From contig NZ_FOBF01000002.1 in the NCBI RefSeq assembly GCF_900109355.1, positions 372,001-436,000 on the forward strand: a DNA stretch of 64,000 nt, read 5' to 3'. The position numbers and the translations under genes were made by a program. This stretch comes from Nonomuraea pusilla (lineage in GTDB: Bacteria; Actinomycetota; Actinomycetes; Streptosporangiales; Streptosporangiaceae). The stretch's first letter is position 1; the number at the start of each line of letters is the position of its first letter. Below are positions 1 through 8,588 of this stretch, in pieces. The notes beneath the pieces were generated by a model, which was given only the letters and a program-made list of their open reading frames with translations, had not been told where the DNA came from and ran no database searches.

Positions 1-226
1 GCGCGCCGCCATCGCCCGCGCGCTGGCCAACGACCCGCCGCTGCTGGTGGCCGACGAACCCACCGGCAACCTGGACTCGTCCACCGCAATCGCGGTGCTG
101 GAGCTGTTCGCGGCCATCGCCGCCGAGGGCACCACCGTCGTCATGGTCACGCACGGCAGCGACGCGGCCCCGTACATCACCTCGACCGTGGAGCTGGCCG
201 ACGCGACGGTGAGCGCGCATGTCTAG
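1..226 (+). CDS. ABC transporter ATP-binding protein, C-terminal part
   Basis: This is the 3' end of a gene that starts before the window; the readable frame begins at base 2 and ends with TAG at 224-226. It encodes about 74 residues containing the Walker B/D-loop signature [11 protein letters not shown] and the H-loop VMVTHG, which are typical of the LolD/MacB subfamily of ABC ATPases that energise FtsX-like permeases. The stop lies inside the next gene (8-bp overlap), so the two are almost certainly translated together as one exporter. The Walker A part is outside the window. Confidence 0.93.
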   Translation, partial: RAAIARALANDPPLLVADEPTGNLDSSTAIAVLELFAAIAAEGTTVVMVTHGSDAAPYITSTVELADATVSAHV

Positions 227-2555
227 CCCGTTGTCTGAGCGGTTGTCCGGGCCGCGCTGGCGCAAGCTCCGCCGTGACATGGCTCTGGCCTGGGGACGTA
301 CGGTCATGATGATCGTGGCCATCGCGGCCGGGGTGACCGGCATCGGCGCCGTGCTCAGCGCGAACGCGATCGCCTCACGCGAGATCACCCGCAACTACCT
401 CGGCACTGCCCCCGCCGCGGCCACCCTGGAGCTGGATCGGGCCGACGCCGCGCTGGCCGAGCAGGTCCGCGGCCGCCCCGGCATCACCGACGCCCAGGCC
501 AGAGCCACTCTCACCGCCACGATGCGGATCGGACCCGACGAATGGCGGACGCTGGTGCTGTTCGTGGTGCCCGACTTCGACGACATGCGGATCTCCACGT
601 TCGCCCGCGAGTCCGGGGCCTGGCCACCGCCGTCGGGCACCATGCTGATCGAACGTGCTGCCAGGGACATGGTGCCGCCCGGACCCGTCGAGGTCCGCCT
701 GCCCGGCGGACAGAGCCGCACCATCACCGTCTCCGGCACCGTGCACGACCCCTCGCTCGCCCCCGCATGGCAAGATCGCGCCGGCTACGGCTACATCACC
801 CCGCAGACGCTCGCCGTGCTCGGCGGGAGCGCCACCTTGGACGAGCTGAAGATCCGCACCGAGGCCACCACCCGGGAAGGCATCGCGCAGACCAGCCGCG
901 AGCTGGCGGCCTGGCTGCGCACCCAGGGGAACCAGGTGCACGAGATCCAGGTGCCGCCGCCCGGGCAGCACCCGCACGAGGGGCAGATGCAGGCGCTCAT
1001 GCTGATGCTGCTGATCTTCGCGTTGCTCGGGCTCATGCTGGCCGCGATCCTGGTGGCGGCCGTGATCGGCGGCATGCTGGTGCAGCAGATCCGCCAGATC
1101 GGTGTGATGAAGGCCATCGGCGCCCGCACCGGCCAGATCGCCGGCCTGTACGCCGTCCAGGTGCTGCTGCTCGGCCTGGCCGCCGCCGCGGTCGGCGTCC
1201 CGGTCGGGACGCTCGCCGGCCGCGCGTTCGCGGATGTGGTGGCCGATCTGCTCAACCTGAACCTGCACAGCCAGGCCGTCCCGCTGTGGGTGTACGCCAG
1301 CCAGCTCGTGGCGGCCGTGCTGGTGCCGCTCCTGGTGGCGGCCGTGCCGATCCGCCGGGCCGCCCGCCTCACCATCCGCGAGGCAATCAGCGACTACGGC
1401 GTACGCCAGGAGACCGTCTCGGCCCGGCTGACCGGGCTCAGCCGTACCCTGCTGATGGCGTTGCGCAACGCCTTCCGCCGCCGTGCCCGGCTCGCACTCA
1501 CCCTTGGCCTGCTGTCGGTCGGCGGCGCGCTGTTCCTGGCCGGCCTGAACGTGGCCGCCGCCTGGCAACGCACCGTCGACGACGGCATGGCCGCCCGCCG
1601 CTACGACATGGAGGTACGGCTGGCCGCCGCCGACCCCGCCCTCGTCGAGCGCATCCGCACCACTCCCGGCGTCACCCGTGTGGAGACCTGGGGAGGCGCC
1701 CCCACCGCCGCCGGGGACGTGGTCTCCACCTACCCCGACGGCGGTCATGGCAGCTTCAGCCTGCGCGGCGTCCCGGAGGACTCCAGACTTCTGGACCTGC
1801 CCCTCACCTCGGGCCGATGGCTGGCCCCCGGCGACACGAACGCAGTCGTGCTGAACTCCATGGCCGCCAACCCGCTCCCGGACGCGAAAGCCGGCGACAC
1901 CCTCACCCTCAACCTCGACGGCCGCGCCACCACCTGGCACATCGTCGGCACCGTCCGGGAGATCGGCTCACCGGCCGCCGCCTACGTCACCAAGACCGCC
2001 TTCGAACAACACGCCGGCCCCGCCCGCGATCTGCGCATCGCCACCTCCGACACCGCGGCCGTGCAACGCGTGCTCCGCGACGCCCGCGTCGAGGGCTCGA
2101 ACCTGGCCACCGCCGAGCTGCGTGAGGCGGTCGGGGGCCACACCTTCGTCCTGATCGGCGCTCTGATAGCCCTGGCGGTGCTGATGGCGATCATCGGCGT
2201 GCTCGGCCTGACCGCCACCACCGGTACCAGCATGGTGGAGCGCACCCGCGAGTTCGCCGTCATGCAGGCCATCGGCGCCACCCCGCGCACCGTGCTGGGC
2301 ATTGTGCTGGGCGAGACCGTGTTCGTCGGGCTGCTCAGCTGGCTGGCCGCCGCCCTGCTGGCCCTGCCCGTGAGCTGGATGATCGGCGACCTGCTCGGCG
2401 ACCTGGCCTTCCGCGCCCCGTTGCCGCTCACCATCTCCCCCCTAGCTCTCGGCCTCTGGGCCCTGGCCGCTGTCGCCGGCTCGGCCCTGGCCGGAGCGGC
2501 CCCCGCCCGCCGAGCCGCCCGGCTGACCATCCGCCAGGCCCTGGCCTACGTCTGA
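219..2555 (+). CDS. FtsX/MacB-type ABC transporter permease
   Basis: A 778-residue membrane protein. One transmembrane segment lies near residues 28-50, followed by a large extracytoplasmic domain, a three-helix FtsX module around residues 260-390, a further helix near 425-445, a second extracytoplasmic domain, and a closing FtsX module around residues 640-775. Both modules end with the same pattern (RRAARLTIR), showing internal duplication. The family couples ATP hydrolysis by the upstream ATPase to movement or export of lipoproteins, peptides or drugs; the substrate cannot be read from the sequence. The ATG at 219 overlaps the ATPase gene. A membrane peptide gene follows after 10 bp. Confidence 0.92.
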   Translation: MSSPLSERLSGPRWRKLRRDMALAWGRTVMMIVAIAAGVTGIGAVLSANAIASREITRNYLGTAPAAATLELDRADAALAEQVRGRPGITDAQARATLTATMRIGPDEWRTLVLFVVPDFDDMRISTFARESGAWPPPSGTMLIERAARDMVPPGPVEVRLPGGQSRTITVSGTVHDPSLAPAWQDRAGYGYITPQTLAVLGGSATLDELKIRTEATTREGIAQTSRELAAWLRTQGNQVHEIQVPPPGQHPHEGQMQALMLMLLIFALLGLMLAAILVAAVIGGMLVQQIRQIGVMKAIGARTGQIAGLYAVQVLLLGLAAAAVGVPVGTLAGRAFADVVADLLNLNLHSQAVPLWVYASQLVAAVLVPLLVAAVPIRRAARLTIREAISDYGVRQETVSARLTGLSRTLLMALRNAFRRRARLALTLGLLSVGGALFLAGLNVAAAWQRTVDDGMAARRYDMEVRLAAADPALVERIRTTPGVTRVETWGGAPTAAGDVVSTYPDGGHGSFSLRGVPEDSRLLDLPLTSGRWLAPGDTNAVVLNSMAANPLPDAKAGDTLTLNLDGRATTWHIVGTVREIGSPAAAYVTKTAFEQHAGPARDLRIATSDTAAVQRVLRDARVEGSNLATAELREAVGGHTFVLIGALIALAVLMAIIGVLGLTATTGTSMVERTREFAVMQAIGATPRTVLGIVLGETVFVGLLSWLAAALLALPVSWMIGDLLGDLAFRAPLPLTISPLALGLWALAAVAGSALAGAAPARRAARLTIRQALAYV

Positions 2556-2565
2556 AGGAGTTCTG

Positions 2566-2679
2566 ATGCGTAAGACGCTGTTCATTCTGCTCGCGCTCGC
2601 CGTCGTGATCGGTGGCCTGGCCGTGGCCGCTCATCAACTGGACCTCTCGGCCCTGATCCGTCGACTCCACGGAGGATGA
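2566..2679 (+). CDS. small single-span membrane peptide (37 aa)
   Basis: An ATG at 2566 sits 5 bases after a strong AAGGAG site (2555-2560) that overlaps the end of the permease gene. The 37-residue product has a basic start (MRKT), about 20 hydrophobic residues (LFILLALAVVIGGLAVAA) and a short polar tail ending RRLHGG, so it should be a single-span membrane peptide with the tail outside or inside. The position and ribosome site argue that it is a real third gene of the transporter operon, perhaps an accessory subunit. No family is recognised. Confidence 0.6.
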   Translation: MRKTLFILLALAVVIGGLAVAAHQLDLSALIRRLHGG

Positions 2680-2819
2680 TCCGACGTCATGTCGGCGCCT
2701 TCGCCCGTGTGGCCACCCGGGCGGTGGCGTGGGTGTCAGCGGAGAGGGCCGGAGTCGCGCCGACGACACCGACACTCGGCGATCGCCGCGCCTCTGGCCA
2801 CAGCATCATCGGCCTGGCG

Positions 2820-2972
2820 GTGTTCGACCGGTCGGCACTGCGTGCCGAGGCCATGTGGGCCCTCGGCGTCCCCGAAGACCGGATCTACATCGACCGCGGC
2901 TTCTCCGGCGCCACCCGCCGCAACCGCGCCGGCCTCGACCAGGCGCCGGCCGCCGTGTGGGACGACGGGGCG
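2820..2972 (+). pseudogene. serine resolvase/invertase remnant
   Basis: A stretch of about 45 codons reads SALRAEAMWALGVPEDRI, then YIDRGFSGATRRNRAGLDQA. This matches the segment after the catalytic domain start in Tn3-type resolvases (ALGVPEDRIYxDxGxSGxxRxRxGL). The N-terminal motif with the catalytic serine (YARVSTxxQ) is absent and the match stops after AAVWDDGA, so only an inactive scrap remains. It probably marks an old mobile-element insertion. The frame happens to be open into the downstream nitroreductase gene but is unrelated to it. Confidence 0.6.
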
Positions 2973-3007
2973 GCGCGGGGCAGGAAAGCTGACGAACGGA
3001 CCGCCTT

Positions 3008-3027
3008 TTCGGGACCAAAGCCCTTAT
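3008..3027 (+). promoter_or_regulatory. DosR/DevR-like box
   Basis: TTCGGGACCAAAGCCCTTA fits the mycobacterial DosR consensus TTSGGGACTWWAGTCCCSAA well in the left half and core (GGGAC, AAAG, CCC). It lies about 96 bp before the GTG start of an Acg-family nitroreductase, a family known in mycobacteria as part of the DosR dormancy regulon. The match is imperfect in the right half, so binding is an inference. Confidence 0.45.
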
Positions 3028-3122
3028 CTCCGCACCCGGAGGTGGCGGGAGGCTCATCCCCGACGATTCCCGAAGATCCACGAAGATCCCCCGACGATCG
3101 CCCACCTCATCCTGGAAACGAC

Positions 3123-4295
3123 GTGAAGCCCTTCACCACCCCCGCCGGCGTGGGCCGCGTGATCCGCGCCGCCGTCGCGGCGCCTTCGGTGCACAACACC
3201 CAGCCGTGGCGCTTCCGCCGCGTCGACGACGAGACGCTGGAGTTCTACGCCGACCTCGACCGGCTGCTGCCGGTCGTCGATCCGATGGGCCGCGGCCTCG
3301 GCATCAGCTGCGGAGCGGCGCTGTTCAACATGAGGCTGGCGATCAGGGTGAGCGGCCACACGCCGAACGTCACCGCCATGCCCGCCCCCGGGGACGCGCC
3401 CGACCTGCTCGCGGTCGTGCGCGCGACCGAAGGGCTGCCCGCGACGCCCGAGGAGAACCGCCTGTACGCCGTGATCCCGCACCGCAGGACGAACCGGTTC
3501 CCGTTCGAGGCCCGTCCGCTGCCTCCCGAGGTGATCCTCGACCTGGTGACGGCGGCGCACGCGGAGGGGGCGACGCTGGTGCTGCTCGACAGGATGGCGG
3601 CGCGCCGCGTGCTCGACATGGTGGCGGCGGCCGACCGCATGGTGACCGGCGAGGCCGGCTACCACGCCGAGCTCGCCCGCTGGACAGCCACGGCACCGGG
3701 CCACAGCGGCACCCCAGCATCGGACCATGACACCGCTCCGGCCCACGCTGGCGCACCCACGCCCGACCACGGCCCCGCGCCGGCCCACGCCGGTATGACG
3801 GTCCACGCCGGGACCGCAGGCCGCGGCGGGATCGCGGACGGCCCCGGGATCGTTCGGGATCGTGACATCGGGCAGGAGCTTGGGATCGCGGGCGGTGCCG
3901 GGGGGCCGCGCTGCGACGGGGTGCCCTGGTACGCGTTCGGGCCGCGGCCACGGGGCGGCGCGCTGCCGCTGCGCGACTTCGCGCCCGGGGCGCCGGGCAG
4001 GGAGGTCGCCGACTTCGAGGACGACCCGCTGGTCGGCGTGCTGCTCACGCAGGGCGACGGGCCGCGCGACTGGCTGGCGGCCGGGCAGGCGCTTCAGCGG
4101 GTGCTGCTCTCCGCGACCGTGCACGGCGTGTCGGCCTCGCTGTTCAGTCAGCCGCTCGACCTGCACGACGGCGCCCACGCCGGGGTGACGGCGGGGCGGC
4201 TCGGGCATGTCCAGATGATCCTGCGCCTCGGCTACGGCCCGCTCGTCCCGCCCACGCCCCGGAGGCCCGTCCCCGAGGTGCTCGAACTACGCTGA
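3123..4295 (+). CDS. Acg-family FMN-binding nitroreductase-like protein
   Basis: About 390 residues from the GTG at 3123. The start APSVHNTQPWRF is the FMN-site motif of the Acg/Rv3127-like nitroreductase family, which in mycobacteria is induced by hypoxia and may sequester flavin rather than reduce nitro compounds. The C-terminal half (ADFEDDPLVGVLLT, then QALQRVLLSATVHGVSASLFSQP) is also typical. Between the halves, near residues 185-265, there is a low-complexity stretch with repeated SGTPASDHD/AHAGAPTPDH-like units that the family lacks (usual length about 320-330). A DosR-like box lies upstream. The frame is open further 5', but that part encodes resolvase debris, which supports this start. 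Confidence 0.8.
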   Translation: MKPFTTPAGVGRVIRAAVAAPSVHNTQPWRFRRVDDETLEFYADLDRLLPVVDPMGRGLGISCGAALFNMRLAIRVSGHTPNVTAMPAPGDAPDLLAVVRATEGLPATPEENRLYAVIPHRRTNRFPFEARPLPPEVILDLVTAAHAEGATLVLLDRMAARRVLDMVAAADRMVTGEAGYHAELARWTATAPGHSGTPASDHDTAPAHAGAPTPDHGPAPAHAGMTVHAGTAGRGGIADGPGIVRDRDIGQELGIAGGAGGPRCDGVPWYAFGPRPRGGALPLRDFAPGAPGREVADFEDDPLVGVLLTQGDGPRDWLAAGQALQRVLLSATVHGVSASLFSQPLDLHDGAHAGVTAGRLGHVQMILRLGYGPLVPPTPRRPVPEVLELR

Positions 4296-4308
4296 CCGTC
4301 CGCCGCCC

Positions 4309-4327
4309 TTCGGGAACAAGGGCCTGA
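4309..4327 (+). promoter_or_regulatory. second, weaker DosR-like box
   Basis: TTCGGGAACAAGGGCCTGA, just after the nitroreductase stop and about 150 bp before the alpha/beta hydrolase start, keeps the TTCGGGA and GG-CC parts of a DosR-type site. It is weaker than the box at 3008. Its value rests mainly on being near the first one. Confidence 0.25.
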
Positions 4328-4476
4328 GAGGAGCCGGAGCATCGGGGCGATCCGCCGGGCCCGTTCTCCGGTCTTGGGACATCGGCACGGCCGTCATGGT
4401 GGCGGGCCGTCGGTCTTCCACCGCGCGGGAACATTTGTCCAAGACTGACAGCCGACCGCCCGTGCACAGTCTCCGC

Positions 4477-5310
4477 ATGAGTGAGTACGACATTGAGCAT
4501 TCGCATGGGATGCACGTGGTCCATGACGGCCCTCGGCAGGCGCCGCCGGTGTTGCTCATCCACGGATCGGGGGCCTCGGGCGGCTTCTGGCGCCCGATGG
4601 TCCCGGCACTGGCCGCCCACCACCACCTCATCCGGGTCGACCTGCCGGGCTGCGGGCAGTCCCCGCCCGCGCCGTCGTACGACGTGCCCGCGCAGGCGGG
4701 CCAGGTGGCGGCGCTGCTGGACGACCTCGGTCTTCGTCATGTCGCCGTGGTCGGACACTCCAGCGGCGGCTACGTCGCCACCGCGCTTGCCGAGCAACGT
4801 CCCGACCTCGTGGGTTCGCTTGCGCTGATCAGCAGCGGCCCGAGTCCGGACGCGCTCCTTCGGCAGCCGTTCCTCCTTCGGGCCCTGTTGGCCCCGCCTC
4901 TGGGCCCGCTGCTGTGGTCGAGACGTTCGGACGCGTTGATCCGCAAGGGGATCGTCGCGACGGCCGCTCGCCCGGTGGACCTCCCGGACGACGTGGTCGC
5001 CGACGTACGGGGCATCACCTACCGCGTGATGAGGACGGTGCTGCGCTGCAACACCGCCTACATCGCCGAGCGGAGCGTGCCCGAGCGTCTGGCCGCCCTC
5101 CAGGTCCCCGTGCTGGTGGTCTTCGGCGCTGCCGACCCCCGTTGGGAGCCGTCGTCGGCGCACCAGTACGACGCGGTGCCGAACGCGCGGGTCGAGCTGC
5201 TGCCGGGCGTCGGGCACCTACCCATGCTGGAGGCGCCCGAGACGACCGGCGACCTGCTGCTGGATTTCACGGCAATGGGCGGCCGACGACCCGTGATCCC
5301 TGATGCCTAG
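4477..5310 (+). CDS. alpha/beta hydrolase
   Basis: A 277-residue alpha/beta-hydrolase-fold enzyme counted from the ATG at 4477 (MSEYDIEHSHG). The oxyanion strand reads LLIHGSGASGGFW, the nucleophile elbow GHSSGG, the acid lies in VFGAADPRW and the histidine in GVGHLPMLEAPE, so the full Ser-Asp-His triad is present. No signal peptide is seen, so it is cytoplasmic. The substrate is unknown. An in-frame upstream ATG at 4396 would add a poorly conserved basic extension and is not preferred. An AraC-type regulator follows in the same direction 9 bp later and may be co-transcribed. Confidence 0.85.
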   Translation: MSEYDIEHSHGMHVVHDGPRQAPPVLLIHGSGASGGFWRPMVPALAAHHHLIRVDLPGCGQSPPAPSYDVPAQAGQVAALLDDLGLRHVAVVGHSSGGYVATALAEQRPDLVGSLALISSGPSPDALLRQPFLLRALLAPPLGPLLWSRRSDALIRKGIVATAARPVDLPDDVVADVRGITYRVMRTVLRCNTAYIAERSVPERLAALQVPVLVVFGAADPRWEPSSAHQYDAVPNARVELLPGVGHLPMLEAPETTGDLLLDFTAMGGRRPVIPDA

Positions 5311-5319
5311 ACTGGCCAT

Positions 5320-6201
5320 GTGTCGCCGACCGGGACGCCACCTGACCGGGCGTGGGTGGACGTCGCGGTCCCACGCCCGTCGGTGCGGCTGCCGGGGGTC
5401 AGCATGGCCGGGTTCCGCCATCGTGCCCCCTCGGTGGACATCTCCATGGTCGCGTACCCGTCCGTCACCCTGCTCGTCGATCTGAGCGAGGGAGAAGGCA
5501 TCGTCTACGAAACCCACGGCCGGCACGAGCGCGGCAGCGTCGTCGTCGGGCTCCTCCCGGGCGATCTCCGGGCGACCGGCCGGGGAGCCGGCCAGTGCCT
5601 CCAGATCCGGCTGGAGCCGGTCGTGGCGGCTGCGTTGTTCGGCGCATCGACCGAGCTCAGCGGGACGGTGGTAGCCCTTGAGGATGTCTGGGGCCGCGAC
5701 GCCGGGCGGGCCGAGGACGGGCTGCGCGCCGCCGCGTCGTGGGACGAACGGTTCACGATCGCGGTGGACATCCTCGGCCGACGGCTGGGCGCCCACCCCC
5801 CGGTCGATCCGCAGGTCGCCCACGCCTGGCGGCGGACGCTCACCAGCCGGGGGCAGGTGCGGGTCGACGACCTGGCGGACGAGGTCGGCTGGAGCCGCAA
5901 GCGCCTGTGGTCCCGCTTCCGGTCCCAGCTCGGCATCACGCCCAAACGCGCCGCCCGGCTGGTGCGCTTCGACCACGCCGCCCACCTGCTCGCGGCGGGT
6001 CACGCCGCCGCCCGCGTTGCCAGCGAGAGCGGCTACGTCGACCAGTCCCACCTCCACCGTGAGGTCACGGCGTTCGCCGGTCTCACACCGACGGCCCTGG
6101 CCGTCGCGCCGTGGCTCGCGGTCGACGACATCGCGTGGCCGGCTTCGTCGCCAACCCGGTGCCCGGCGAAGGACGGCGAACGCGTCCCCGACCTTCGCTG
6201 A
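5320..6201 (+). CDS. AraC-family transcriptional regulator
   Basis: 293 residues from a GTG at 5320. The C-terminal third carries the two-helix-turn-helix AraC DNA-binding domain (VDDLADEVGWSRKRLWSRF, then ARVASESGYVDQSHLHRE). The N-terminal part resembles the cupin-like sensing domain of AraC regulators that use a KR-type HTH. It follows the alpha/beta hydrolase closely, so it may control that gene or the flanking nitroreductase. The last 20 or so residues, after WPASSPTR, look unlike the family and may reflect sequence change at the 3' end. Confidence 0.85.
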   Translation: MSPTGTPPDRAWVDVAVPRPSVRLPGVSMAGFRHRAPSVDISMVAYPSVTLLVDLSEGEGIVYETHGRHERGSVVVGLLPGDLRATGRGAGQCLQIRLEPVVAAALFGASTELSGTVVALEDVWGRDAGRAEDGLRAAASWDERFTIAVDILGRRLGAHPPVDPQVAHAWRRTLTSRGQVRVDDLADEVGWSRKRLWSRFRSQLGITPKRAARLVRFDHAAHLLAAGHAAARVASESGYVDQSHLHREVTAFAGLTPTALAVAPWLAVDDIAWPASSPTRCPAKDGERVPDLR

Positions 6202-6689
6202 GCAGCTTGCCTCCCGGGAGGTCGGGGGCGTCTTCGGCGGCAGAGGCGCGAGCCCGTGCGGGGTGGAGGTCTGCCGGCGTCGTCGCAGCGTGGGGTAGGC
6301 CGCCGGGGCCTTCACGCTGGTGGCCTTCATCCGGCCCTGCGTGCAGTGCAGCCCGGTGTAGGCCATCGGCTCCTGTGAGGTGTGCACCAGCTCGCTGATG
6401 GTCCGCGACGGTGGCAGCACCTGAGGTGTGGCCGAGCCCGGCGGCAGCGCCTGCAAGAGCGTCCCCGGCCCGGCCAAGCCCGGCGGCACCTGCAAGGCCG
6501 TCTGAGGTGCCGCCGAGGGCGGCGGCAGGATCTGAAGGAGCATTCGGGGCCTGGGAGCGGGCGGATTTCCTGCTGGTTGTGGCGGTGCGTGGGGGTGGGG
6601 GCGGGGTTATGCGGGGTCGGGTGCCGCGCCGCCCCCGGGGCGCGTGGAGGGGCCGAGGTCAGGCCCCGGGGCGCGTGGTGGGGCCGAGG
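6202..6689. other. 488-bp stretch with no convincing gene
   Basis: No known product is recognised on either strand. On the minus strand a proline-rich open frame (6202-6543) contains ISELVHTSQEPMAYTGLH and short repeats of the type LLQxLPPxSAxPQ, which could be a decayed gene end. The right part (6590-6690) is GGGGC-rich repeats (CCCGGGGCGCGTGGxGGGGCC twice) just after the stop of the RHH-Clp-N gene and could help terminate it. Confidence 0.4.
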
Positions 6690-7703
6690 TCAGGCGTCGG
6701 GGCCCGTGGAGGTGTCGGTGCCGCCTTCGGAAGGGGCTGCCGGGTCGACGGCGGTGATCCCTGCCGGGGCCGGGGTGCCCGTCGTCGTCGGGTTCGCCGT
6801 TGGCTTGGGGGCGAGGTGGCGTTCCAGGTTCTCGATGCGTTCGACGAGGGGCTGGAGCTGGTGGCGTACGGCTTCCGCCAGGGCCTGCGCGGGGTCGGCG
6901 GGCGGGCTGGTGGTGCTCGCGGACGCTGCCGCGGTCTGGGCGCGCAGGTGGACGTATCCGGCCAGCGCGGCCGTCACCGCGCGGCGGGTGAGCCGGGGTT
7001 CGGCCCCCAGGGTGCGCAGCACCTCGCCGGCGACGCCGTCGGGCTCGGTGACCAGGCCCAGCAGCAGGTGCTCGCAGCCGACGTAGTTGTGCCCGAGCGC
7101 GGTCGCCTCGGTGACGGCGAGTTCGAGCGCGGCGGCGGCGGGCCCGTCGAAATGCACTGACGCGCCTTCTCCGGGTGCGGCCTCGCCCGGGCCTGCCTGC
7201 CCCGAAGACCCTGAGACGCCCGGCTCGGAAGCGCCTCGTCCCGTGCCGCCTTCCTCCCGCGCGCTCTCCTCCGGGCCGCCGTCACGCCTGCCTTCCGCCG
7301 CGCCGCCCTTCCCCGGGCCGTCCTCCTTGCTGCCCGTGTGGCGTCGCAGGTCGCGGCGTGCCTGGTCGGGGTCGATGTCCACGGCGCGCAGCACGTGCAG
7401 GGCGAGGTTCTCGCCCTCGGCCACCATGGCGGCGAGCAGGTGGCCGGTGCCGATGGCAGGCGCGGACTCGGCTCGCGCCTGCCTCACGGCGAGCTTGACG
7501 ACGGCTCTGGCGCGGGCGGTGAAGTGCGGCAGCCGCGCTCCGAGGTCGTCGTCCTCCAGGTCGGTGAGGACGGCCTGCCGGATGGTGGTGATGCGGCGGA
7601 CCGCCTGCTCCAGCGCCCGCTGGCAGATCGCGGAGACCGGCACGCCCGCCTCCTTGACCGCCTCGGCCAGCTCGTCCGGCAGGTACACGTTGATCTTCGG
7701 CAT
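6690..7703 (-). CDS. RHH DNA-binding / Clp N-domain fusion protein
   Basis: 337 residues. The start (MPKINVYLPDELAEAVKEAG, then VSAICQRALEQAVR) is a ribbon-helix-helix DNA-binding domain of the CopG/Arc type. Two Clp-N (Clp repeat) motifs follow: IGTGHLLAAMVAEGENLALHVL near residues 85-125 and VGCEHLLLGLVTEPDGVAGEVL near 205-245, separated by a Gly/Glu/Ser-rich linker of about 60 residues. A coiled-coil-like segment (LQPLVERIENLERHL) and a Thr/Pro-rich tail end the protein. There is no AAA+ domain, so it is not a ClpC chaperone. It probably binds DNA as a dimer and uses the Clp-N repeats to sense or bind a partner. GGAGGG precedes the ATG. Operators overlap its promoter. Confidence 0.85.
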   Translation of the reverse strand: MPKINVYLPDELAEAVKEAGVPVSAICQRALEQAVRRITTIRQAVLTDLEDDDLGARLPHFTARARAVVKLAVRQARAESAPAIGTGHLLAAMVAEGENLALHVLRAVDIDPDQARRDLRRHTGSKEDGPGKGGAAEGRRDGGPEESAREEGGTGRGASEPGVSGSSGQAGPGEAAPGEGASVHFDGPAAAALELAVTEATALGHNYVGCEHLLLGLVTEPDGVAGEVLRTLGAEPRLTRRAVTAALAGYVHLRAQTAAASASTTSPPADPAQALAEAVRHQLQPLVERIENLERHLAPKPTANPTTTGTPAPAGITAVDPAAPSEGGTDTSTGPDA

Positions 7704-7721
7704 GACCGACGTCCCTCCATT

Positions 7722-7780
7722 GGGGTTATCAAGGGGTTACCCCCTACTTATAACCCCCACAGGGTTATCGGGCAACCCCT
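7722..7780 (-). promoter_or_regulatory. promoter and GGGTTAT operator array of the RHH-Clp-N gene
   Basis: On the minus strand a -35 TTGCCC (7770-7775) and a -10 TATAAG (7747-7752) are spaced by exactly 17 bp. Four to five copies of GGGGTTAY/RTAACCCC occur in 59 bp in both orientations (7722, 7733, 7749, 7761, 7773) and cover both promoter elements. The layout is what an autorepressing ribbon-helix-helix protein uses. Confidence 0.7.
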
Positions 7781-8588
7781 ACGTCCGGCGACGGTAGGCG
7801 GCCACCGCGAGCGGGGCGAACACGGCGAGGAACACCAGCCCGGAGACCACCGTCCAGGCCACCGCCGCCCCCGCAGGGCCGCCCAGCATGAGCGCCCGCG
7901 ACGCCTGCATCGCGTGGTCGACCGGGTTGATCTCCAGCCACGCCTGCAGCCAGCCGGGCAGCGTGCTCTTCGGGGTGACCATGCTCGTCCCGAACGTCAG
8001 CGGGAACAGCACGATGAACGCCATCCCCTGCACGCCCCCCGGCTCCCGCATCAGCACCCCGAGCAGCACGAACGCCCAGCTCACGCAGAAGGAGAAGAAG
8101 ACGGTCAGCAGACAGGCCGCCAGCACCTGCAGCGGCCCGGTCTGGACGCGGAAACCGAGCGCGTACCCGAAGCCGAGCAGCACCACGATGGCGACGAGGT
8201 AGCGGATCAGGTCGCCGAGCACCGAGCCCGCCAGCGGCGCGGCGCGGCCGATCGGCAGGCTGCGGAACCGGTCGAACACCCCCTTCTTGATGTCGGTGTT
8301 GAGGTTGACGCCGGTCGCCATGCCGCCGAACAGCACCGTCTGCACGAGGATCGCCGGCATCAGGAACTGCAGGTACTCCTGGGTGGAGCCGGAGACGGCC
8401 CCGCCGAGCAGGAACACGTAGATGACGACGAAGATGATCGGCTGGAGCGTGACGTCCAGGAGCTGTTCGGGGGTGCGCAGGGTCTTGAGCACGCTACGGC
8501 GGGCCAGGGCGAGGCTGTGACGGGCCAGCCCGAACGGGCGGGGGCCCGGCCGGGCGGGCGCGGCGGCGCGTTCGGCGGTGAGGGTCAT
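7779..8588 (-). CDS. ABC-2 type transporter permease (DrrB-like)
   Basis: 269 residues from the ATG at 8588, overlapping the ATPase stop by 4 bp (ATGA). About six hydrophobic spans; the segment TPEQLLDVTLQPIIFVVIY and the motif GVFDRFRSLPIGR are signatures of the DrrB daunorubicin-resistance permease family. With the upstream ATPase it should form a two-gene drug or lipid exporter in the cytoplasmic membrane. The reading frame extends further upstream on the minus strand, but only as an alternative frame of the ATPase gene. Confidence 0.9.
   Translation of the reverse strand: MTLTAERAAAPARPGPRPFGLARHSLALARRSVLKTLRTPEQLLDVTLQPIIFVVIYVFLLGGAVSGSTQEYLQFLMPAILVQTVLFGGMATGVNLNTDIKKGVFDRFRSLPIGRAAPLAGSVLGDLIRYLVAIVVLLGFGYALGFRVQTGPLQVLAACLLTVFFSFCVSWAFVLLGVLMREPGGVQGMAFIVLFPLTFGTSMVTPKSTLPGWLQAWLEINPVDHAMQASRALMLGGPAGAAVAWTVVSGLVFLAVFAPLAVAAYRRRT

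Noticed and set aside
6382..6543. Short plus-strand cysteine-containing frames (e.g. SCEVCTSSLMV) as possible peptide precursors
   Set aside because: No ribosome-binding site, no modifying enzyme nearby and broken by stops.
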